Assembly: GCA_018398765.1 (NCBI GenBank)
Contig: JAHBMJ010001254.1
Location: 1-23,776, forward strand
Length of the DNA: 23,776 bases
Direction of reading: 5' to 3'
DNA from: Chromera velia
Taxonomy: Eukaryota; Sar; Chromeraceae
The first letter of the stretch is position 1, and each line of letters opens with the position of its first letter. A model generated the notes under the pieces. The model made no database searches and had not been told where the DNA came from. It was given only the letters and a program-made list of their open reading frames with translations. This document shows positions 13,885-21,656 of this stretch, in pieces. Both the position numbers and the translations under genes were made by a program.

Positions 13885-16730
13885 TTACCATCTCTTCAAA
13901 CCCATCACAAAGCCCAACCCAAACCCAGTGGCGCCTGCAAAATTCCCATACAAGACAGGGAGGCAGACGCACAGAAAGGGATGATGATGCTTCCAACGAG
14001 GGGACTCACGCAGGCAACAGCAAGAGACAAGGAAGACTTCAGGAGATCAGGCAGGAAAGCGTGAGGAAACCACTTCAGGAGTTCACGGAGACCCATGCAG
14101 TCAGGAATTAACGAAAGGAACACAACACCCATGCAGGTGCAGTTGTTGGAAGGAAACCACACATGCATGCATGCATGCTGCATGAGGCCGAAAGGGGGAG
14201 GGAAAGAAGAGACGGGGTTCCGTATTCTTTCGAAAGTGTCTCATTGGGCGTACGCGCGAAGTCACGTCCAAGCATACATTCGTCCCGAGCTCTTCCTTGT
14301 GACAGCGGAGGGGGAGGTATCGGCATGCGGACCAGGCTCCCTTCCTTGTATTGCCCCCCAATTTTTTCGATCCAGTTGTCTTCCTCTTATCATCGATCGA
14401 GTGTGTGTTGCCAAGCCCCCCTTCTCATTCCTTCCCCCCCCCATCTCCAAAAAACACCCTAGCTTTACTTACTTCCCCGCATTCCATTATTCATGAAGAA
14501 TTCTGCATGAAAAAAAACTCATTTCATTTCATTATTCATTTCATTATTTCATTATTCTTGAAAATAAATACAAAAAAAAAACTCTCTACTTACTTGGAAG
14601 TCCCCACGTGAGCACCTTGAGCACCTTCGCCTTCGCGATCTCAAAATCTGTCAGTCAAGTTCGAATGCAAGGGAGAGGAGGGGAGGGTGGGCAGACCGAA
14701 GAAGAGAATAGTGGAAGAGCCCAACGTAAGCGATGCAAGAAAGAGGGGCTTCATCAGACTTCAAATGACAGCATGCGCATGCATGGAAACACTATGCGTC
14801 TCCTTTCACCGAGAGCTCCTCGCTTCAGTTCATGTTTCTAATCATCTCTCCACATGATTTGGCTGCCTGGCTCAGATGTATTCGTGTGTCTGTTTGCGTT
14901 TCTTCATTCACTCAAGAAAATCCGTGCGTCGTGCTGGCCCCTGCAGAGAAAGGGCAGCACAACGGACAACAAACATCATCTCCCGTTGGAATCATTGAGA
15001 CTTGACTCCTCCGCACAATTGCAAGGAGGATCTGCCTGCCTGGGCCTCCATCGAGAACGGACAGCGTACAAAATGCTGTTCATCCTACTCTTTACACGCA
15101 CACGCGCCCTCCCTCCCCACCTTTGTTGGTGAGGTCCCCATCCCCGTCGAGATCAAATTTCGAGTACACTTCCTTCTCGAATTTTTTCCACTCGATCTTG
15201 ATGTAGCCGTTGTACGCGAGCAACTGGAGAGACACAAAACCGACCCTGCGTAGAAGCACAGAAAGGAAAGGAGTAAGAGCTCAGACGAATCATTGCGCGG
15301 GAGCATAAGAAAAGAAAAGACGGGAGACGAAATTCCAACACAGAGAGAGAGAGAGACAGAAAGAAAGAGAATTCGGAAGGAAGGTGAGAGAGAGAAAGAG
15401 GAACAGAGGAATTGAGTGAGTGAAAGGTTCCAAGAGGTCCGGACAACCAAATGGAGGGCAGGACCCCACACGGGACAAAAGAGAAAAAACGGAGGGATAA
15501 GCACAGAAAAATTCCCGCAGCAAAAAGAAATAAGGGGGGAGAACTTTTTTAAAAATGGCTGAGACTGGGCAGTTGCACGAAGGAACGAAAAGAAGAAAGC
15601 ATGAAAGACACAGCAAACGGACGAACGGAGGAAAGAGGAAAGCAAGGAAAGAAGGAAGGAAGGGAAGGAGGGAAGGAAGGGAAGGAAGGGAAGGAAGGGA
15701 AGGAAGGAAGGAAGGAAGGAAGGAAGGAAGCAAAGAAAGAAAGAAAGAAAGAAAGAAAGAAGGAAAGAAAGAAAGAAAGGAAGGAAGAAAGGAAGCAAGG
15801 AAGGAAGGAAAGAAGGAAGGAAGGAAGGAAGGAAGGGAAGGAAGGGAAGGAAGGAAGGAAGAAAGGAAGGAAGGAAGCAAAGAAAGAAAGAAAGAAAGGA
15901 AGGAAGAAAGGAAGCAAGGAAGCAAGGAAGGAAGGAAAGAAGGAAGGAAGGAAAGAAGGAAGGAAGGAAGGAAGGAAGGAAGGAAGGAAGGAAGAAAGGA
16001 AGCACGGAAGGAAGGAAGGAAGGAGGGAAGGAAGGAAGGAAGGAAGGAAGGAAGGGAAGGAAGGAAGGAAGGAAGGAAGGAAGGAAGGGAAGGAAGGAAG
16101 GAAGGAAGGAAGGAAGGAAGGAAGGAAGGAAGGAAGGAAGGAAGGAAGGAAGGAAGGAAAACAAGGTCGGAAGGTGTTTGCAGGAGGGGAGAAAAATAAA
16201 TCAACAACACTGACGAGGAGACGGCAGACTACTGACCCTGCCACAAGTGCTGCGGTCTTCAATGCTTGCCTCATGGTGTACCCAGAGATAAATCCGAAGA
16301 TCATACCAGTTCCCACCTGCATGCAAAAGCAAGGAAGAAAGAATCACCAGCCAGTCAGGACACTCGACCAATCTTCGAACAAACCAAACCGCTCATTCCG
16401 GAGCTCACCTTTTCAACACCGAGAGTCGGATTGTCCCAAACCTGCGCAAGATCACATCGCAACCACAGATTCCACAAAATATCAGCGGCGTTTATCACCG
16501 TACTTGCGAAAGATTCAGGCGGATGTGTGGAACGACACACAACAGAACGTCGGAAGAGATAACATCTGTCGCTCACGGACTTGCTGGTTCAGGTCACCAA
16601 GCTCGTTGAGACTCTTCACGTTGACGACCTGCTTCATGTACGTTTGAACTTTTTCGGCAAAACCAGCAGCAAATGTCTTAACGTCCCCTGGCGGAAGCAC
16701 GGGGGGCTGCTGCGAATTACTTTGGGACAT
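13885..16730 (-). CDS. FUN14-family membrane protein with EF-hand, six exons
   Basis: Exons on the minus strand: 16730-16581, 16441-16409, 16316-16237, 15245-15121, 14647-14594 and 13934-13885, totalling 492 nt (163 aa plus stop) in phase. The FUN14 fold is recognisable. There is a first glycine-rich membrane segment (GTGMIFGFISGYTMRQALK, about 64-82), then a second (VGFVSLQLLAYNGYIKIEW, about 89-107). After a charged loop comes the C-terminal segment GLPSATGFGLGFVMGLKRW (145-163). FUN14 proteins sit in the mitochondrial outer membrane of animals, where FUNDC1 is a mitophagy receptor, and in plastid or mitochondrial membranes elsewhere. The loop carries an EF-hand, DLDGDGDLTNKD (119-130). No N-terminal YxxL LIR motif like that of FUNDC1 is seen. 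The ATG at 16730 has A at -3; an in-frame ATG at 16850 would add 40 residues. Confidence 0.88.
13935..14593. other. Last intron of the FUN14 gene
   Basis: 659-nt intron read on the minus strand, from GTAAGT at 14593 to TTTTGCAG ending at 13935. It holds ATGCATGC runs near 14164-14180 and ATTTCATT repeats at 14517-14560. Nothing else is recognised. Confidence 0.7.
14648..15120. other. Fourth intron of the FUN14 gene
   Basis: 473-nt intron between the two halves of the EF-hand loop. It runs from the donor at 15120 (GTGGGG) to the acceptor ending at 14648 (TGACAG). No repeat, RNA or nested gene is seen. Confidence 0.7.
15121..15245 (-). other. EF-hand-bearing exon of the FUN14 protein
   Basis: This exon encodes the second membrane segment and the first eleven positions of a calcium-binding loop. 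The ligands are D119, D121 and D123, followed by G124 and hydrophobic L126. Position 12 of the loop (D130) is created across the splice junction with exon 14594-14647. Asp instead of the usual Glu at position 12 still permits cation binding but often changes Ca/Mg preference (family knowledge). Confidence 0.75.
15643..16162. repeat. GGAA/GAAA polypurine array in FUN14 intron 3
   Basis: About 520 bp of GGAA with GGGAA, GAAA and GCAA variants on the + strand, wholly inside the 991-nt intron 15246-16236. On the gene's sense strand it is a continuous TTCC pyrimidine tract. Long open frames here (Ser-Phe-Leu-Pro or Lys-Glu-Gly-Arg strings) are artefacts of the repeat. Block-wise variants recur, so the array probably grew by duplication of larger segments. 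Confidence 0.92.
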
Positions 16731-16926
16731 GATGGCGGCTGCAATTAACGACGGAGGAGTCAACACAGTCACGCACTGATGGCTCGGCTCAGGTGGTCGC
16801 ACCAGATCAACACAGTTCGAAATTTGCAGTAGCACAAGCAAAAGGTTCATTGACTGTCGAAGGACGTTTCCTTCTCGGTCTCTTCAGCAAGGTCGCAAAA
16901 TTGTATACCCGATACATATGGTTTGG

Positions 16927-16986
16927 AGGTCAGGCGCATGTGCTTGGGTCCTGACCTTGGTTTCCTGGTGTCAGAAGCAGGTCAGG
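16927..16986. promoter_or_regulatory. AGGTCAGG motif cluster with inverted pair
   Basis: AGGTCAGG occurs at 16927-16934 and 16979-16986, and as its complement CCTGACCT at 16950-16957. The first and second copies form a perfect 8-bp inverted repeat with a 15-base spacer. A binding site for a dimeric factor is possible; this is inference. Confidence 0.35.
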
Positions 16987-17030
16987 CATCAGCGTCCGTC
17001 TCTAGCTGGGGTACCTGCATGCCCCCTGCA

Positions 17031-17060
17031 TGGCCCCGGAAAGCGAAGCGGGGGGCACTT
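17031..17060 (+). repeat. 30-nt dispersed element, copy 1
   Basis: Identical over 30 nt to 21135-21164. It begins TGGCCCCGGAAAGC and ends GGGGGGCACTT, with GCCCC and GGGGGC arms able to pair around a GGAAAGCGAAGC-like loop. It lies 266 bp upstream of the Kunitz gene ATG, in the same orientation relative to the downstream gene as the second copy. Confidence 0.8.
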
Positions 17061-17325
17061 ACCAAACTTGCCTGCGCGTATACGTCAGATTTATGACTCT
17101 GCGTCATGCACATGATTGCACATGTTGTCAATTAACGTACAGGTCAATGTTGTTCTGACGACAGATTCTATATCCTCACAGCAGCAAGCGTGTATATAGA
17201 TGTGTGACATTTGGTGAACTGCACTGCGCGACAGGAGTACAGAGACTTTGATTGAAAGCGTCCGGCTCCGTTTCAGAGACTCTACAAACGGCCAGCGTCG
17301 CCAGGTGTTGTTCGGACTCAGAGAG

Positions 17326-20001
17326 ATGAAACTACTCGCGCTTGCGGCTGTCACCGGTCTGGCAAATGCTGCTCTGGTACGTGAGAAGAAAAAAGGGTGG
17401 ACAGAAGTCTTTCACTTCGGTAGAAGAAACCGGCGGATGGGTGCAGCATTCATGCATATCACACACGTATACGTATAAGACTGAAGTGCGAGTCGATGAT
17501 GTTAGTCAATGCCGATTTTCGAGCCTTCTTGTACGCAGATGCAGTCATGCACACCTGCAGGGATCCCCTCAGTGTTGGCCTATTCACTCATTGTGAAATT
17601 CGTTCTCAACCTCGTATAGGCGAAGGACCGTGGCATTATATACTTCTTCCTGTCCACTGTGATGCAAATGCATTTTGTATTCTTGAATGACTGACCTTTC
17701 TTTTCCGTCGAATCGTGCGAGCATGCATGCAGGACTTTGACAAGCTCGGTGTTGATCTCGGAAACTTCAATTTGGGAAAATTTGGCCTTGGGGGGATTGA
17801 CTTCTTCGGTCCGTGTCTCACCTGTCTTGTTCATACATCAACGTGTGCTTGGCAAGACACGGTTGACTCAAATGATACATAGAGATACGCCACAGGCGGG
17901 GCTATTCTGCAACATTTCAGCAGACGTATGCGCAAAATCGCATTTCATATTCCCTTTGAAATGGTTTTTTCGTCTTGTTTCTCTCCGAAAATACGTCCAG
18001 AAAGAGAAGTACCAATTCAACCATGAAAATACATGAATGCACGTATGTATCTATGTTATCTCCCGACTTGCGTGGCACCGTCGTGCAGGATCAAAGGAGC
18101 TGAAGAAGAAGGCCAAGCAAAATAAGAGTGCAAAGACATGCGCGGACACAAGCGATTGCAAGCTCGAGCTCACGCAGATCGTGCGGGCCATCAACAACCC
18201 GTGTGAGGCTGCTGCGATCGAGGACGACGAGACCTGGGCGGTCTCCTCCCTGACACTCCACGGGTGCGGGGGGAATGTTGGGGGAACCCTTCTGGATCTC
18301 AACCCCGACTTCCCTTCTGACCAGACTCAGGACAGACGGAGGCTCCTTGCGATTGACCCAGTAGACAAATCCGTTTGCAAGCTCCCACCCGACGTGGGCC
18401 CCTGCGAAGCCATGATCACTCGCTGGTTCTTTGACCCTTCCTCCAACTCATGCCAGGAATTCATCTTTGGGGGGTGTGAAGGCAACGGAAATAACTTTGC
18501 AACAGAGGCAGAGTGCGAGGCAGCGTGCCAAGATGTGTGCGCTCTCCCTCGCGAGATCGGTCCTTGTAGGGCAGTGATTCCGAGTTGGTATTTCGACGTC
18601 TCATCGCAGAGCTGCCAGTTATTCAATTATGGGGGGTGTGAGGGGAATCTCAATCGATTTCCCACTCAAGAGGCGTGCGAGGAGGCGTGCCCCACACCCG
18701 AGACCTCCCTCGGGGCCGCCTACTCGACCCTCGTTCTCTCTGACGAGACGAATGACTCCGGTGCGGCAGGGAAGATCGACGCCTCCCTGTCCGGACCTTT
18801 CGACTTCATTCCAACCAATGATATTAATAGGAGACGGCTCCAGCAGCAGGGAAGACGGCTGTTTGTTGAAGAACCAGACAACGCACTCGTCGGGTTCCTG
18901 GTGGATACTGAGGACATCCTCGAGGATTTCTCTGCAAAAACAGCAGCAGGCATGGGGTCACCCGCACAGCTGAACTTCACCCTTGGCGGCTGCCCCAAGT
19001 CAGTCAGTGGTCGTTTGCCGGTCCTACTTGCCGTTCAGACACTTGGCAAAAAAACGCATAGTGCTGCATACATTTACATGCAATGAATTAAAACTGAACT
19101 CCATTCAGCCCAGGGGTCCGCAAAGTCTTATTTTCTGGTCAATTTGTCTGTCTTGCTTTTCCAACCCCTCGCCGTCTCTTCTGTGAATGTTTTCCTTGCG
19201 GTCTTCATGTCTCCCTTTTTCTTCCGGACGCGTTCTCTTTTCCTCTCTCTCAGTGGCTGTGTATATTGTCATGGATATTTGATGGCCGGGAGAGTTCCGC
19301 TTTTGGTGCGTGCGCGCGCGCGCATGTGTTTGTGTCTCTGTGTGTTCGTGAGATTGTGTATGACTGTGTGGATGTGATTGTGTGTGTCTGTGTTTGTACG
19401 CGCGTGTGGTATCTCTTCATGGACTTGTCAGCGTCCATGACTGTGAACTTCCTCTCTACCTATCTGCCTGGCTGCCTGAGTTTCTCACCGCCCGTCTGTG
19501 GAGGCCGTTTGAGTTTCTTTCATCTCTTCTTTTGATATCTTATGTGCATACACGAACGCGGTTGCAGGATAGTGGTGTAGCCGCCCGTCTGTTTCTGAAT
19601 CTCTTTCTGCCTTCAACCATCGATGTTTCTGAATGGGCAGTGTATGCTTCTTTGGTTGCAGGGATGCCGCGTCCAGCATTGAGGTGATGGGGTTCTGCCT
19701 CTTCACTCCACAGAACGCCAATCCACTCATGGAAGTGAGGCAGACGGCCTTCAACAGCAGTGTCGATTTCAACGTCACCACCTCCATTGTTGGAACAGAT
19801 GCCAAGGCGAAGGAGGACACCGTTCTGGTGACCATTGACGCTCTCAAGGCCAGCGCATTCCACTTTTGCGAGAAGGACGATGTGGAGATGGGGGACGACA
19901 AAATCGGGTTCGCGTGGGTGGTGAAGGGTTGCTGCGGCGCTGCAGGATTCTTCGAGTACAAGTTTGACGTCCCAGCCGAAGATTGTGGCCAGTTGAGCTA
20001 A
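17326..20001 (+). CDS. Secreted protein with two Kunitz domains
   Basis: Four exons: 17326-17376, 17733-17808, 18089-18998 and 19662-20001, total 1377 nt (458 aa plus stop) with consistent phases. Exon 1 encodes essentially a signal peptide (MKLLALAAVTGLANA), predicted to be cut after ANA, so the product enters the secretory pathway. Two Kunitz/BPTI modules lie at about 139-189 and 193-243. Both have the exact spacing C-x8-C-x15-C-x7-C-x12-C-x3-C and the GPC and GGC signatures. The second has Arg at P1 (GPCRA), suited to trypsin-like proteases. The first has Glu (GPCEA), which is unusual. The N-terminal 96 mature residues before the first domain and the 215 after the second are not recognised; the latter hold further cysteines. 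Introns contain only simple repeats. Confidence 0.88.
18368..18526 (+). other. First Kunitz domain, Glu P1
   Basis: Residues 139-189 have all six cysteines correctly placed, but GPCEAMI puts Glu149 at P1. It may be specific for an acidic-preferring protease, or it may have a structural or binding role instead of inhibition. Confidence 0.8.
18506..18658 (+). other. Second Kunitz domain, Arg P1
   Basis: Residues 193-243 contain six cysteines in canonical spacing with three expected disulfides (1-6, 2-4, 3-5). The reactive loop GPCRAVI places Arg203 at P1, predicting inhibition of trypsin-like serine proteases. The start is approximate and includes a few linker bases. Confidence 0.8.
18999..19661. 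other. Last intron of the Kunitz gene
   Basis: 663 nt from the donor GTCAGTCAGTGG to the acceptor TTGGTTGCAG. Its middle is TG/CG-rich (about 19308-19410), including a GCGCGCGCGC run. No coding or RNA feature is recognised. Confidence 0.75.
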
Positions 20002-20235
20002 TTCGACTTTATCAGCAGAGGGGAACACAACGCCAACTCAGGGTAGGGCCATGCATGCTGACAGAGAAAAAGGGTGATCGAGTCTTCATCAGAGTCTTCA
20101 AGATAGTCCAGTGATACATGTGCAGTGCATGAATGAATGATCCGTCACTATGAAACTCCTTCAAAAAACGCTGTGCATGAAACATATCGCGATTCGACAG
20201 GTCCCTGGAGCTCAGACCGTCAGTCTGTCGAGCAG

Positions 20236-20288
20236 TTGATCTTCAGGCTTTTTGTCAGTGACAGTAAGACTCGGTCACTGACGATCAA
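20236..20288. repeat. Nested inverted repeat
   Basis: Perfect 9-bp arms GTCAGTGAC and GTCACTGAC with an 11-base loop, enclosed by TTGATC (20236-20241) and GATCAA (20283-20288). It lies about 250 bases after the Kunitz stop codon and could form a hairpin in the 3' UTR or mark an old palindromic element. Confidence 0.45.
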
Positions 20289-20720
20289 TCGTTGTACGAC
20301 TTGATTACTACATGTCCTTGAATTCATCATGACGTCTGGTCATAGCCACTTACAAATTTGGTTACATCACTGCAAAATTATGAAGCACCCACTACTTTAT
20401 TTTTTATTTAACGCAGCTTCATCCAAAGTGTATCGATTGTTTAATTGTCATTCTTAGCCAAACAGATTCACATTTATCTGTGATATATTTTTTCAATCAT
20501 ACAATTTCAATGTTTTGTAAGTTGTAGTAAGTTGACTGTAACATTCAGTGTTATATTTGGTACTTAATGTCTAGTTTTATGTATACGAATCTAGATACAA
20601 ATAGGATTTTAAAATTTGGGTTACTTATGGTTACTTATTAGTCAACTTTTAAGAAACTAGTCAGAGTTTCGTAGTGAAAGTTATTTCAGTATATTGCAGG
20701 ATTAATCGGGATTAATGAAG

Positions 20721-20824
20721 GCCAATAACATTAGGCCAATTAGATAATGTCAGCATATATCAAGAGAACAAAAGTGATCCTCACAACTGTGAAGACATGG
20801 ATCTATGTGAGTCATGTTATTGGC
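20721..20824. repeat. 11-bp inverted repeat pair
   Basis: GCCAATAACAT and its exact complement 82 bases apart, in AT-rich DNA. No matching flanking duplication is seen, so it is not called a transposon. Confidence 0.4.
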
Positions 20825-21134
20825 TGCAGTAGGTTACAGCAAGGGGGCTAAGCAGGAGATGTGACAGGGGTAGTATAGATTCTAGACTCCAGAGGATCGA
20901 GGGAGACAACTGAGCATGGTAAATTAGTTAACAGATAAGACTAAGTATTTCAAAAGTGACATAAACAACATCTATACAATCATTATTACAATGCCGTACA
21001 ATATAGTACAATGCGAAATTAAAAATATGTTCATAAAAGAATTAGATGGCTGATTCGGCTGTATGAAGTTAGTTAGAGAGCGTATACTCGTCACGGGCCG
21101 CGGGCCGGCACCCAGCCAGCCACGCGTCTCGCGG

Positions 21135-21164
21135 TGGCCCCGGAAAGCGAAGCGGGGGGCACTT
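21135..21164 (+). repeat. 30-nt dispersed element, copy 2
   Basis: Exact 30-nt match to 17031-17060, about 490 bp upstream of the ankyrin gene ATG. Similarity weakens just past it (GCAAAAC versus ACCAAAC) and is absent upstream, so the shared unit is short and sharply bounded. Confidence 0.8.
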
Positions 21165-21237
21165 GCAAAACAAAAATACCCCAGCCCATATATTAATATT
21201 CATACATCGATATGCATGCACGCTAGTCTTTCGCCAA

Positions 21238-21283
21238 AAACCCGGCCCCGAAAGGGTGGATTTGCACCACCCGCCGCGGGTTT
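21238..21283. other. Strong GC-rich hairpin, possible structured RNA
   Basis: Outer arms AAACCCG (21238-21244) and CGGGTTT (21277-21283) enclose inner arms GGGTGG (21254-21259) and CCACCC (21267-21272). A further GGGTT...AACCC pair (21279-21283 with 21295-21299) overlaps the outer arm and is followed by a T6 run at 21305-21310. The layout resembles a small structured transcript with a Pol III-type terminator, but no A/B box or known RNA family is recognised. Confidence 0.3.
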
Positions 21284-21314
21284 CAGATCTGCTCAACCCC
21301 AGGCTTTTTTCCCG

Positions 21315-21333
21315 CGGGGGGGGGGGGGGGGGG
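21315..21333. repeat. Poly-G run
   Basis: Nearly twenty consecutive G after CCCGC, in the GC-rich island at 21095-21480 upstream of the ankyrin gene. It can form a G-quadruplex and is prone to sequencing length error. Confidence 0.8.
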
Positions 21334-21656
21334 TCGGCGGTCATTTAATTCAGAATTTCAGCTCGGGTCGCACAGTGGCCACGGTCTGAACAATGCGGTC
21401 GACTGCATGAAGGGGCCACGGGCCACGGCTAAATCTGACTATTAATATTACCTTCGTACACGCGACGTCGGCGCGCGATGCGCATTAACTCCCGTGTATA
21501 ACACCAAGGAGACGGCTAGAGACGGCATACTGTGATCACAGACTGGTGACACAAAAAGCACAGCTGGGGACATTGTGGGACATTGCGACCAATTTTTTCT
21601 GTGCACGACGTGTAGCTCTTTTGTTCACTTGTTGTCCTTGCGAAGATAACCACCGC

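Larger units (their letters stand above)
16731..17325. promoter_or_regulatory. Divergent intergenic promoter region (FUN14 / Kunitz)
   Basis: 595 bp separate the two divergent ATGs, so both promoters and 5' UTRs must lie here. No TATA box is evident. It contains three AGGTCAGG motifs and a fourth AGGTCA at 17141-17146, plus a 30-nt element at 17031-17060 that is repeated upstream of the ankyrin gene. The in-frame upstream ATG at 16850 would shorten the spacer to about 475 bp if used. Confidence 0.5.
20002..21094. other. AT-rich intergenic DNA with small inverted repeats
   Basis: Downstream of the Kunitz gene; no clear AATAAA is present. It contains the inverted repeat GTCAGTGAC/GTCACTGAC (20254-20262, 20274-20282) nested in TTGATC/GATCAA. 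A second pair, GCCAATAACAT/ATGTTATTGGC, lies at 20721-20731 and 20814-20824. From about 20380 the sequence is strongly AT-rich, with no open frame of note. Confidence 0.5.

Noticed and set aside
13577-14111. Frames running through the N gap on both strands
   Set aside because: They depend on unknown bases; the real coding part is the 50-nt last FUN14 exon at 13885-13934.
15085-16647. Long frames coding Ser-Phe-Leu-Pro or Lys-Glu-Gly-Arg strings
   Set aside because: They are pure translations of the GGAA array in both directions. The region is an intron of the FUN14 gene.
21546-21656. Upstream extension of the ankyrin protein from GTG
   Set aside because: GTG is not a normal eukaryotic start; the first ATG in frame is at 21657.
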